Part shown: piece by piece, positions 36,756-49,400 of the stretch | Position numbering within the stretch: the first letter of the stretch is position 1 | How the letters are laid out: each line of letters begins with the position of its first letter | Source: Chlorocebus sabaeus | Lineage: Eukaryota > Chordata > Mammalia > Primates > Cercopithecidae | Direction: 5' to 3' | Assembly (NCBI RefSeq): GCF_047675955.1 | Contig: NW_027327625.1 | Coordinates: 62,001 to 126,000 of the forward strand | Length of the DNA stretch: 64,000 nucleotides | The notes under the pieces: model-generated | What the model saw: the letters and a program-made list of their open reading frames with translations, nothing else | What the model was told of the DNA's origin: nothing | The model's database searches: none | Program-made: the position numbers and the translations under genes

Positions 36756-39700
36756 CACAAAGGAATTTCCCAGAAAGCTTCTTTCCAGTTTCAACTGACG
36801 ATATTTCCTTTTTCACCATGGCAAACTATGGGCTTCCAATTATTACTTTGGAAATTTTACAAGAACAGTCTTAGCGAAAGGCTTCTTGAGGGGAAACTGT
36901 AACTCTGTGAGATGAATTAACAGAACACAGGGCAGTTTCTCAGAAATTTTCATTGCAGTTTTTAACTGAAGAGGTTTCCTTTTTCACCATAGCCCTCTAT
37001 GGGTTTCCAAATATCACTTTGCAAATTTCACAAGAACAGTCTTAGTGAAACGCTTCTTGAGGAGAAAGATGTAAGTCTGTGAGATGAATTAACACAACAT
37101 AAAGCAGTTTCTCAGAAAGCATCTTTTCAGTTTTTAACTGAAGATATTTCCTTTTTCACCATAGCCCTCTATGGGCTTCCAAATATCACTTTACAAATTC
37201 CACAAGAACAGTCTTAGCGAAAGGCTTCTTCAGGCGAAAGCTGTAACTCTGTGAGAAGAACTAACAGACCACAAAGCAATTTCTCAGAGAGCTTCTTATC
37301 GGTTTTTATCGGAAGATATTTCCTTTGTCACCATAGCCCTCTATGGGATTCCAAATTTCACTTTGCAAATTCCACATGAACAGTCTTAGTTAACGGCTTC
37401 TTGAGGGGAAAGCTGTAACATTGTGAGATGAATAAACAGAACACAAAACAGTTTCTCAGAAAGCTTCTTTCCAGCTTTTAATGGAAAAGATTTCCTATTT
37501 CACCGTAGCCCTTCATGGGCTTCCAAATTACACTTTGCAAATTCCACAAGAACAGTCTTAGCGAAAGTCTTCTTGAGGGATAAGCTGTAACTCTGTGAGA
37601 TGATTTAGCAGAACACAAAGCAGTTTCTCAGACAGCTTCTTTTCGGTTTTTATCTTAGGATATTTCCATTTTCAAAATAGCTCTCTATGGGCTTCCGAAT
37701 ATCATTTGCAAATTCCACAAGAACAGTCTTAGCGAAAGGCTTCTTGAGGGGGAAGCTGTAACTCTGTGAGATGAATTAACAGAACACAAAGCAGTCTCTC
37801 AGAAAGCTTCTTTCCAGTATTTAACTGAAAATATTTCCTTTTTCACTATAGCCCTCTAGGGGTTCCAAATATCACTTTGGAAATCCCACAAGCACAGTCT
37901 TAGCGAAAGGCCTCTTGAGAGGAAAGCTGTAACTCGGTGATATGTACTAACAGAACACACCGCATTTTCTCAGAATGGTTCTTTGCAGTTTTTAACGGAA
38001 GATATTTCCTTTTTCACCTTAGCCCTCTATGGGCTTCCAAATGTCAGTTTGCAAATTTCACAAAACAGTCTGAGTGAACGGCTTCTTGAGGGAAAAGATG
38101 TAACTCTTTGAGTGAACTAACAAAACACAAAGCACATTTTCATACAGCTTCTTTTCGATTTTTATCTTAGGATATTTCCATTTTCACCATAGCCTATTAT
38201 GGGCATCCAAATATCACCTCGGAAATTCCACAAAAACAGTCTTAGCGGAAGGATTCTTGAGGCAAAAGCTGTAACCCTTTGAGATGAATTAACAGAACAC
38301 AAAGCAGTTTCTCAGAAAGCTTCTTTTCAGTTTTTATCTTAGAATGTTTCCTTTTTCACCATTGCCCTCTATGTGCCTAAAATATCACTTTGCAATTCCA
38401 CAAGAACAGTCTTAGTGAACGGCTTCCTGAGGGGAAAGCTGTAACTCTGTGAGAGGAAATAACTGAACACAAAGCAGTTTCTCAGAAAGCTTCTTTCCAG
38501 TTTTTAACTGAGGATATTTCCTTTTTCACCATAGCCCTTTTGAGCTTCCAAATATCACTTTGCAAATTCCACAAGAACAGTCTTAGCGAAAGGCTTCTTG
38601 AGGGGAAACCTCTAACTCTGTGAATTCAATTAACAGAACACAAAGCATTTTCTCACAAACCTTCTTTCCAGTTTTTAACGGAAGATATTTCCTTTCTCAC
38701 AATAGTCCTCTATGGGCTTCCAAATATCACTTTTCAAATCCCACAAGAACAGTCTTAGCGAAAGGCTTCTTGTGAGGAAAGCTGTAACTCAGTGAGACGT
38801 ATTAACAGAACACACGGCATTTTCTCAGAATGCTTCTTTCCAGTTTTTAACGGAAGATATTTCCTTTTTCACCATAGTCCTCTATGGGTTTCCAATTATC
38901 ACTTCGCGAATTTCACAAAACAGTCTTAGTGAACGGCTTCTTGAGGGGAAAGCTGTAGCTCTGTGAGATGAACTAACAGAACACAAAGCAATTTTTCAGA
39001 CAGCTTCTTTTCGGTTAGTATCTTAGGATAATTCCATTTTCACCATAGCTCTCTATGGGCTTCCACATATCCCTTTGGAAATTCCTCAAAAACAGTCTTA
39101 GCGGAAGGCTTCTTGAGGGGAAAGCTGTAACTCTTTGAGATGAATTAATAGAACACAAAGCAGTTTCTCGGAAAGCTTCTTTTCATTTCTTAACTGAAGG
39201 TATTTACTTTTTCACCATAGCTCTCTCTGGGCTTCCAAATATCACTTTGCAAATTCCACAAGAACAGTCTTAGCGAAAGGCTTCTTCAGGCGAAAGCTGT
39301 AACTCTGTGAGAAGAACTAACAGACCACAAAGCAATTTCTCAGAGAGCTTCTTATCGGTTTTTAACGGAAGATATTTCCTTTGTCACCATAGCCCTCTAT
39401 GGGATTCCAAATTTCACTTTGCAAATTCCACATGAACAGTCTTAGTTAACGGCTTCTTGAGGGGAAAGCTGTAACATTGTGAGATGAATAAACAGAACAC
39501 AAAACAGTTTCTCAGAAAGCTTCTTTCCAGTTTTTAATGGAAAAGATTTCCTATTTCACCGTAGACCTTCATGGGCTTCCAAATTACACTTTGCAAATTC
39601 CACAAGAACAGTCTTAGCGAAAGGCTTCTTGAGGGGGAAGCTGTAACTCTGTGAGATGAATTAACAGAACACAAAGCAGTCTCTCAGAAAGCTTCTTTCC

Positions 39701-40355
39701 AGTATTTAACTGAAAATATTTCCTTTTTCACTATAGCCCTCTAGGGGTTCCAAATATCACTTTGGAAATTTCACAAGAACAGTCTTAGCAAATGGCTTCT
39801 TGAGAGGAGAGCTGCAACTCTGTGAGATGAATTAACAGAACACAAAGCAGTTTCTCAGAAGGCTTCTTTTCCGTATTAACTGAAGATATTTCCTTTTTCA
39901 CCATAGCCCTCTATGTGCTTCCAAATATCTCTTTGCAAGTTCCACAAGAAGAGTATTAGCGAAAGGCTTCTTGAGGGGGAAGCTGTAACTCTCTGAGATG
40001 AATTAAGGGAACACAAAGCAGTTTCTCAGAAAGCTTCTTTCCAGTTTGTAAATAAAGATATTTCCTTTTTCACCATAGACCTCTATGGGCTTCCAAATAT
40101 CACTTTGCAAATTGCACAAGAACAGTCTTAGCGAAAGGCTTCTTTAGGTGAAAGCTGTAACTCTGTGAGATGAATTAACACAACTCACAGCAGTTTCTCA
40201 AAAAGCTTCTTTCCAGTTTTCAACGGAAGATATTTCCTTTTTCACCATAGCCCTCTAGGGATTTCCGAATATCACTTTGCAAATCCCACAAGAACAGTCT
40301 TAGTGAAAGACTTCTCTAGGGGGAAGCTTTAACTCGGTGAGATGAATTAACAGAA
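36756..40355. repeat. Long compound unit L2 (3600 bp)
   Basis: This is the second copy of L1 at an offset of exactly 5315 bp (3600 + 1715). It shares L1-specific variants such as cggtttttatcgg and ccagcttttaatgg and the same internal joins, so L1 plus S behaves as a 31-monomer unit amplified as a whole. Only a few base differences from L1 were seen, for example gagtattagcg near 39952 against gagaattagcg near 34634. Confidence 0.88.
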
Positions 40356-42160
40356 CACAAAGGAATTTCCCAGAAAGCTTCTTTCCAGTTTCAACTGACG
40401 ATATTTCCTTTTTCACCATGGCAAACTATGGGCTTCCAATTATTACTTTGGAAATTTTACAAGAACAGTCTTAGCGAAAGGCTTCTTGAGGGGAAACTGT
40501 AACTCTGTGAGATGAATTAACAGAACACAGGGCAGTTTCTCAGAAATTTTCATTGCAGTTTTTAACTGAAGAGGTTTCCTTTTTCACCATAGCCCTCTAT
40601 GGGTTTCCAAATATCACTTTGCAAATTTCACAAGAACAGTCTTAGTGAAACGCTTCTTGAGGAGAAAGATGTAAGTCTGTGAGATGAATTAACACAACAT
40701 AAAGCAGTTTCTCAGAAAGCATCTTTTCAGTTTTTAACTGAAGATATTTCCTTTTTCACCATAGCCCTCTATGGGCTTCCAAATATCACTTTACAAATTC
40801 CACAAGAACAGTCTTAGCGAAAGGCTTCTTCAGGCGAAAGCTGTAACTCTGTGAGAAGAACTAACAGACCACAAAGCAATTTCTCAGAGAGCTTCTTATC
40901 GGTTTTTAACGGAAGATATTTCCTTTGTCACCATAGCCCTCTATGGGATTCCAAATTTCACTTTGCAAATTCCACATGAACAGTCTTAGTTAACGGCTTC
41001 TTGAGGGGAAAGCTGTAACATTGTGAGATGAATAAACAGAACACAAAACAGTTTCTCAGAAAGCTTCTTTCCAGTTTTTAATGGAAAAGATTTCCTATTT
41101 CACCGTAGCCCTTCATGGGCTTCCAAATTACACTTTGCAAATTCCACAAGAACAGTCTTAGCGAAAGTCTTCTTGAGGGATAAGCTGTAACTCTGTGAGA
41201 TGATTTAGCAGAACACAAAGCAGTTTCTCAGACAGCTTCTTTTCGGTTTTTATCTTAGGATATTTCCATTTTCAAAATAGCTCTCTATGGGCTTCCGAAT
41301 ATCATTTGCAAATTCCACAAGAACAGTCTTAGCGAAAGGCTTCTTGAGGGGGAAGCTGTAACTCTGTGAGATGAATTAACAGAACACAAAGCAGTCTCTC
41401 AGAAAGCTTCTTTCCAGTATTTAACTGAAAATATTTCCTTTTTCACTATAGCCCTCTAGGGGTTCCAAATATCACTTTGGAAATCCCACAAGCACAGTCT
41501 TAGCGAAAGGCCTCTTGAGAGGAAAGCTGTAACTCGGTGATATGTACTAACAGAACACACCGCATTTTCTCAGAATGGTTCTTTGCAGTTTTTAACGGAA
41601 GATATTTCCTTTTTCACCTTAGCCCTCTATGGGCTTCCAAATGTCAGTTTGCAAATTTCACAAAACAGTCTGAGTGAACGGCTTCTTGAGGGAAAAGATG
41701 TAACTCTTTGAGTGAACTAACAAAACACAAAGCACATTTTCATACAGCTTCTTTTCGATTTTTATCTTAGGATATTTCCATTTTCACCATAGCCTATTAT
41801 GGGCATCCAAATATCACCTCGGAAATTCCACAAAAACAGTCTTAGCGGAAGGATTCTTGAGGCAAAAGCTGTAACCCTTTGAGATGAATTAACAGAACAC
41901 AAAGCAGTTTCTCAGAAAGCTTCTTTTCAGTTTTTATCTTAGAATGTTTCCTTTTTCACCATTGCCCTCTATGTGCCTAAAATATCACTTTGCAATTCCA
42001 CAAGAACAGTCTTAGTGAACGGCTTCCTGAGGGGAAAGCTGTAACTCTGTGAGAGGAAATAACTGAACACAAAGCAGTTTCTCAGAAAGCTTCTTTCCAG
42101 TTTTTAACTGAGGATATTTCCTTTTTCACCATAGCCCTTTTGAGCTTCCAAATATCACTT
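40356..42160. repeat. Third start of the compound unit, with one 854-bp repeat
   Basis: This segment starts with the block A landmark and follows L through block A and the 854-bp unit (41307-42160). Unlike L1 and L2 it does not jump back after 0.7 kb of block D but runs on into a full block D. It therefore looks like the un-rearranged arrangement A-C-D from which L could have arisen. Its block A variants agree with unit S. Confidence 0.85.
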
Positions 42161-44500
42161 TGCAAATTCCACAAGAACAGTCTTAGCGAAAGGCTTCTTG
42201 AGGGGAAACCTCTAACTCTGTGAGTTCAATTAACAGAACACAAAGCATTTTCTCACAAACCTTCTTTCCAGTTTTTAACGGAAGATATTTCCTTTCTCAC
42301 AATAGTCCTCTATGGGCTTCCAAATATCACTTTTCAAATCCCACAAGAACAGTCTTAGCGAAAGGCTTCTTGTGAGGAAAGCTGTAACTCAGTGAGACGT
42401 ATTAACAGAACACACGGCATTTTCTCAGAATGCTTCTTTCCAGTTTTTAACGGAAGATATTTCCTTTTTCACCATAGTCCTCTATGGGTTTCCAATTATC
42501 ACTTCGCGAATTTCACAAAACAGTCTTAGTGAACGGCTTCTTGAGGGGAAAGCTGTAGCTCTGTGAGATGAACTAACAGAACACAAAGCAATTTTTCAGA
42601 CAGCTTCTTTTCGGTTAGTATCTTAGGATAATTCCATTTTCACCATAGCTCTCTATGGGCTTCCACATATCCCTTTGGAAATTCCTCAAAAACAGTCTTA
42701 GCGGAAGGCTTCTTGAGGGGAAAGCTGTAACTCTTTGAGATGAATTAATAGAACACAAAGCAGTTTCTCGGAAAGCTTCTTTTCATTTCTTAACTGAAGG
42801 TATTTACTTTTTCACCATAGCTCTCTCTGGGCTTCCAAATATCACTTTGCAAATTCCACAAGAACAGTGTTAGCGAAAGGTTTCTGGAGGGGAAAGCTGC
42901 AACTCTCTGAGACGAATTAACAGAACACAAAGCAGTTTCTCAGAAAGCTTCTTTTCAGTTTTTATCTTAGGATGTTTCCTTTTTCACCATAGCCCTCTAT
43001 GGGCTTCCAAATATCACTTTTCAATTTCCACAGGAACAGTCTTAGTGAACGGCTTCTGGAGGGGAAAGGTGTAACTCTGTGAGATGAATTAACAGAACAC
43101 AAAGCTGTTTCTCAGCTATCTTCTTTCCAGTTTTTAACGGAGGATATTTCCTTTTTCACCATAGCCCTCTATGGGATTCCAAATATCACTTTGCAAATTC
43201 CACAAGAGCAGTGTAAGCGAAAGACTTCTGGAGGGGAAAACTGTAACTCTGTGAGATGAATTAACAGAACACAAAGCAGTTTCTCAGATATCTTCTTTCC
43301 AGTTTTTAATGAAAGATATTTCCTTTTTCACCATAGACCTCTATGGGCTTCCAAATATCACTTTGCAAATCCCACAAGAATAGTCTTAGCGAAAGCCTTC
43401 TTGAGGGGAAAGCTGTAACTCAGTGAGATGCTTTAACAGAACACACGGCAGTTTCTCAAAAAGCTTCTTTCAAGTTTTTAACCTAAGATATTTCCTTTTT
43501 TACCATAGCCCTCTATGAGTTTTCTAATATCACTTTGCAAATTTCACAAGAATAGTCTCAGTGAACTGCTCCTTGAAGGGAAAGATGTAACTCTGTGAGA
43601 TGAACTAACAGAACACAAAGAAGTGTATCAGAAAGCTTCTTTACACTTTTTAACTGAAAATATTTCCTTTTTCCCCATAGCCTCTATGAGATTCTAAATA
43701 TCACTTTCCACATTTCAGAAGAACAGTCTTAGTGAACGGCCTCATGAGGGGAAATCTGTAACTCCTTGAGATGAATTAACAGAACAGAAAGCAGTTTCTC
43801 AGATAGCTCCTTTTCGGATTTTATCTTACTATATTTCCTTTTTCAACATAGCCCTCTATGGTCTTCCAAATATCACTTTGCAAATTACACAAGAACAGTT
43901 TTTGTGAAAGACTTCTTGAGGGGAAAGCTGTAACTCTCTGAGATGAATTTACAGAACACAAAGCAGTTTCTCAGCAAGCTTCTTTACGGGATTTATCTTA
44001 GGATATTTCCTTTTTCGCCATAACCCTCTATGGGCTTCCAAATATCACTTTGTAAATTCCTCAAGAACAGCCTTAGCGAAAGGCTTCCGGAGGGGAAAGC
44101 TGTCATTCTGTGAAATGAAATAAGAGAACACAAAGCAGTTTCTCAGAAAGCTTCTTTCCAGTTTTAACTCAAGATATTTCCTTTTTAACGAAAGCTCTCT
44201 ATGGGCTTCCAAATATCACTTTGCAAATTAAACAAGAACAGTCTTAGCGAAAGGCTTCTTTAGGAGAAAGCTGTAACTCTGTGAGATGAACTACAAGAAC
44301 ACAAAGCAGGTTCTCAGAAACATTCTTTCCAGTTTTTAACTGTAGATATTTCCTTTTTCACCATAGTCCTCTATGGGCTTCTAAATATCACTTTCTAAAT
44401 TCCACAAGAACAGTCTTAGCAAAAGGCTTCTTGAGGGACAAGCTGTAACTCTGTGAGATGAATTAACAGAGCACAAAGCAGTTTCTCAGAAAGCTTCTTT
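42161..44500. repeat. Block D copy 2
   Basis: This segment matches 19403-21745 at an offset of 22758, with shared variants including tcggttagtatcttagg, tttctggaggggaaagctg and ctttttaacgaaagctctc (44180). Small indels separate the copies; for example the later copy has gaactaacagaacacaaag near 43602 where the first has gaactaacaacacaaag near 20837. Homology ends near 44500. Confidence 0.8.
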
Positions 44501-44719
44501 CCACTTTTTAACGGAAGATATTTCCTTTTTCACCATTGTCCTCTAGGGGCTTCTAAATATCACTTTCTAAATTCCACAAGAACAGTCTTAGCAAAAGGCT
44601 TCTTAAGGGGAAAGCTGTAACTCTGTGAGATGAATTAACAGAATACAAAGAAGTTTCTCAGAAACCTTATTTTCAGTTTCTAACGAAGATATTTCCTTTT
44701 TCATTTAGCCCTCTATGGG
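44501..44719. repeat. Duplicated monomer at the block D / block B junction
   Basis: The variants ttctaaatatcactttctaa and gcaaaaggcttctt occur at about 44379 and again 172 bp later at about 44551, but only once at the corresponding place in block D copy 1. One monomer was therefore locally duplicated at this junction. The following monomer has a short loss (tttttcatttagccc, 44697-44710) and then enters block B. Confidence 0.65.
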
Positions 44720-47715
44720 CTTCCAAATATCACTTTGCAAATTCCACAAGAACTGTCGTAAAGAAAGGCTTCTTGAGTGGAAAGCTGTAACTCTGTGAGA
44801 TGAATTAACAGAACACAAAGCAGTTTCTCCGAAAGCTTCTTTCAAGTTATTAACTGAAGATATTTCCTTTTTCACCATAGCCCTCTACTCTCTTCCAAGT
44901 ATCACTTAGCAAATTAAACAGTAACAGTATTAGAGAAAGGATTCTGGAGAGGAAAGCTGTAACTCTGTGAGATGAATTAACAAAACACAAAGCAGTTTCT
45001 CAGAAAGCTTCTTTCCAGCTTTTAACGGAAAATATTTCCTTTTTCACCTTAGCGCTGTTTGGGCTTCCAAATATGACTTTGCAGATTCCACAAGAACGGT
45101 CTTAGCGAAAGTCTTACTGAGGAGAAAGCTGTAACTCTGTGAGATGAACTTACAGAACACAAAGCCGTTTCTCAGAAAGCTTCTTTTCAGTTTTTATCTT
45201 AGGATATTTCTTTTTTCACCGTGGCCCTCTAGGGGCTTCCAAATATCACTTTGAAAACTCCACAAGAACAATCTTAGCGAAAAGCTACTTGAGGGGGAAG
45301 CTGTAACTCTGTTAGATGAATTAACAGAACACAAAGCAATTTCCCAGAGAGCTTCTTTCCAGAATAAATGAAGATATTTCCTTTTTCACCATGGCCCACT
45401 TTGGGCTTCCCAATATTACTTTGGAAATTCCACTAGAACAGTCTCAGCGAAAGGCTTCTTGAGGGGAAAGCTGTAACTCTGTGAGATGATATTAACAGAA
45501 CACAGGGCAGTTTCTCAGAAATTTTCTTTGCAGTATTAACTGAAGATATTTCCTTTTTCACCATAGCCCTCTATGGGCTTCCAAATATCACTTTGCAAAT
45601 TCCACAAGAACAGTCTTAGCGAATGGCTTTTTGAGGGGAAAGCTGTAGCCCTGTGAGATGAATTAACAGAACACAAAGCAGTTTCTCAGAAAGCTTCTTT
45701 CCAGTTTTTAACCGAAGATATTCCGTTTTCACCATAACACTCCATGGGCTTCCAAATATCACTTTTCCAATTCCACAAGAACAGTCTTAGCGAAAGGCTT
45801 CTTGAGGGTAAAACTGTAACTCTGTGACATGAATTAACAGAACACAAAGCAGTTTCTCAGAAATCTTCTTTGCAGTTTTTAATTGAACAGCTTTTCTTTT
45901 TCACCATAGCCGTCTATGGGCTTCCAAATATCACTTTGCAAATTCCACAAGAACAATCTTAGCGAAAGCCTTCTTGAGGGAAAAGCTGTAACTCTGTTAG
46001 ATGAATTAACAGGACACAAAGAAGTTTTTCAGAAAGTTTCTTTCCAGTTTTTAACCCAAGGTATTTCCTTTTTCACCATAACACTCTTTGGGCTTCCAAA
46101 TATCACTTAGCAAATTTGACAAGAACAGTCTTAGTGAACGGCTTCTTGAGGGGAAAACTGTAAATCTGTGAGATGGATTTTCACAAAACAAAGCAGTTTC
46201 TCAGAAAGCTTCTTTCCAGTTTTAACTGAAGATGTCTCCTTTTTCACCCCTGCCAAATATATGCTTCCAAATATCACTTTGGAAATTCCATAAGAACTGT
46301 CTTGGCGAAAGACTTCTTGAGGGGAAAGCTGTAACTCTGTGAGATGAATTAACAGAACACAGGACAGTTTCTCAAAATGCTTCTTTACAGTTTTTAACTG
46401 AAGATATTTCCTTTTTCACCATAGGCCGCTATGGGCTTCCAAATACCACTTTGTATATTTCACAAGAACATTCTTAGTGAACGGCTTCTTGAGGAGAAAG
46501 CTGTAAGTCTGTGAGTTGAATTAACACAACATGAAGCAGTTTCTCAGAAAGCTTCTTTTCAGTTTTTATCTTAAGATACTTCCTTTTTCACCATTGACCT
46601 CAATGGGCTTCCAAATATCACTTTGGAAATTCCACAAGAACAGTCTTAGCGAATGGCTTCTTGAGTGGAGAGCTGCAACTCTGTGAGATGAATTAACAAA
46701 ACAAAAAGCAGCTTCTCAGAAAGCTTCTTTTCAGTCTTTCACTGAAGATATTTCCTTTTTCACCTTAGCCCTCTACGGGCTTCCAAATATCACTTTGCAA
46801 ATTCCACAAGAAGAGTCTTAACGAAAGGCTTCTTGAGGGTGAAGCTGTAACTCTGTGAGATGAATTAATAGAACACAAAGCAGTTTCTCAGAAAGCTTCT
46901 TTCCAGTTTTTAACTAAAGATATTTCCTTTTTCACTATAGCCCTCTAAGGGCTCCGAAATATCACTTTGTAAATACAACAAGACTAGTCTTAGCGAAAGG
47001 CTTCTTGAGGTTAAAGCTGTAACTCTGTGACATGAATTAGCAGAACACAAAACACTTTACCAGAAAGCTTCTTATCATTTTTTATCTTAGGATACTTCCT
47101 TTTTCACCATAGACCCCTTTGGGCTTCCAAATATCACTTTGCAAATTCCAAAAGAACAGTCTTAGAGAAAGACGTCTTGAGGGGAAAGCTGTAACTCTGT
47201 GAGATGAACTAAGAGAACACAAAGCAGTTTTCAGAAAGCTTCTTTCCAGTCTTTAACTGAAGATGTTTCCTGTTTCACCGTAGCCCGCTATGGGCTTCCA
47301 AATATCACTTTGTAAATAACACAAGAAGAATCTTAGCCAACGGCTTCTTGAGGGGGAAGCTGTAACTCTGAGAGATGAATTAACAGAACACAAAGCAGTT
47401 GCTCAGAAAGCTTCCATCCAGTTTTTAACGGAAGATATTTCCTTTTTTACCATAGCCCTCAATGGGCTTCCAATAATCTCTTTGCAAACTCCACAAGAAT
47501 AGTCTTAGTGAAAGGCTTCTTAAGGGGAAAGCTGTAACACTGTGAAATGAGTTAATAGAACACAAAGCAGCTTCTCAGAAAGCTTCTTTTCAGTTTTTAT
47601 TTTAGGATATTTCCTTTTTCACCATAGCACTCTATGATCTTCCAAATATCAGTTTGCAAATTCCCCAAGAACAGTCTTAGCGGAAGGCTTCTTGAGGGGA
47701 AAGTTGTAACTCTGT
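44720..47715. repeat. Block B copy 4, shortened by five monomers
   Basis: The copy begins near gaactgtcgtaaagaaagg and follows block B. Relative to copy 2 the offset changes from 38971 (at gctgtag, 45642) to 38111 (at aactgtaac, 45812). That is a net loss of 860 bp or five monomers. The monomer at the join (gatattccgttttcacc, aacactccatggg) resembles the one duplicated in copy 3 at 26652. Variants near 47212-47275 are shared with the distal part of copy 2. Confidence 0.85.
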
Positions 47716-49400
47716 GAGATGAATTAACAGAACACAAAGCAGTTTCTCAGAAAGTTTCTTTTCAGTTTTTATCTTAGGATATTTCGTTTTTCACCATAGC
47801 CCTCTATGGGCTTCCAAATATCACTTTGCAAATTCCACAAGAACCGTCTTAGCGAATGGCTTCTTGAGGGGAAAGCTGTAACTCTGTGAAATGCATTAAC
47901 ATTACACAAAGCAGTTTCTCAGAAAGCTTCTATCCAGTTTTTAACGGAAGATATTTCATTTTCAACATAGCCCTCTGGAGCTTCCAAATATCACTTTGCA
48001 AATTCCACAAGAACAGTCTTAGCGAACGGCTTTTTGAGGGGGAAGCTGTAACTCCGTGAGATGAATTAACAGAACACAAGGCAGATTCTCAGAAAGATTC
48101 TTTCCAGATTTTATTGGAAGATATTTCCTTTTTCACCATAGCCTTCCATGGGCTTCGAAATATCACATTGCAAATTCCACAAGAACAGTCTTAGCGAAAG
48201 GCTTCTTGAGTTGAAGGCTGTAACTCTGTGAGATGAATTAACAGAACAAAAAGCAGTTTCTCAGAAAGCTTCTTACCAGTTTTTAACTGAAGATATTTTC
48301 TTTTTCACCATAGCCCTCTACGGGCTTACAAATATCACTTTGCAAATTCCACAAGAACAGTCTTAGCGAAAGGCTTCTTGAGGTGAAAGCTGCAACTCTG
48401 TGAGATGAATTAACCAAACACCAAGCAGTTTCTCAGAAAGCTTCTTTCCAGTTTTTAACTGAAGACATTTCCTTTTTCACCATAACCCTCTATGGGCTTC
48501 CAAATATCACTTTGAAAATTCCACAAGATCTGTCTTAGCGAAAAACATCTTGACTGGAAAGCTGTTACCCTGTGAGATGAATTAATGGAACACGAAGTAG
48601 GTTCTCAGAAAGCTTCTTTTCAGTTCTTATATTAGGATATTTCCTTTTTCACCATATTCCTCTATGGGCTTCCGAATATCACTTTGCAAATTCCACAAGA
48701 ACACTCTTAGCGAAAGGATTCTTGAGGGGAAAGCTGCAACTCTGTGAGATGAATTAACAGAACACATAGCAGTTTCTCAGAAAGCTTCTTTCCAGTTTTT
48801 AACTGAAGATATTTTCTTTTTCACCATAGCCCTCTGTGAGTTCCCAAATATCCCTTTGCCAATTCCACAAGAACAACCGTAGCGAAAGGATTCTTGAGGG
48901 GTAAGCTGTAACACTGTGAGATGAATTAGCAGAATATAAAGCAGTTTCTCAGAAATCTTCTTTGCAGATTTTAACGGAAGATATCTCATTTTCACCCTAG
49001 CCCTCTATGGGCTTCCAAATATCACTTTGCAAATTACACAAGAACAGTCTTAGCGAATGGCTTCTTGAGGGGAAAGCTGTAACTCTGTGAAATGAATTAA
49101 CAGAACACAAAGCAGTTAATCAGATAACTTCTTTGCAGTTTTTAACGGAAAATATATCCTTTTTCACTATAGCCCTCTATGGACTTCAAAAATATCACTT
49201 TGCAAATTCCACAAGAACAGTCTTAGCGAAAGGCTTCTTGAGGGGAAAGCTGTAACTCTGTGAAATGAATTAACAGAACACAAAGCAGTTTCTCAGAAAT
49301 CTTCTTTGCAGTTTTTAACTGAAGATATTTCCTTTTACACCATAGCCCTCCATGGGCTACCAAATATCACGTTTCAAATTTGCAAGAACAGTCTTCGTGA
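47716..49400. repeat. Block B continuation, second copy of 9592-11310
   Basis: The segment follows 9592-11310 at an offset near 38110 with scattered point differences. For example gttaccctgtgagatg (48563) stands for gtaaccctgtgagatg, and gaattaatggaacacg for gaattaacggaacacg. The similarity ends near 49400. Downstream of this point no long-range copies were recognised. Confidence 0.77.
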
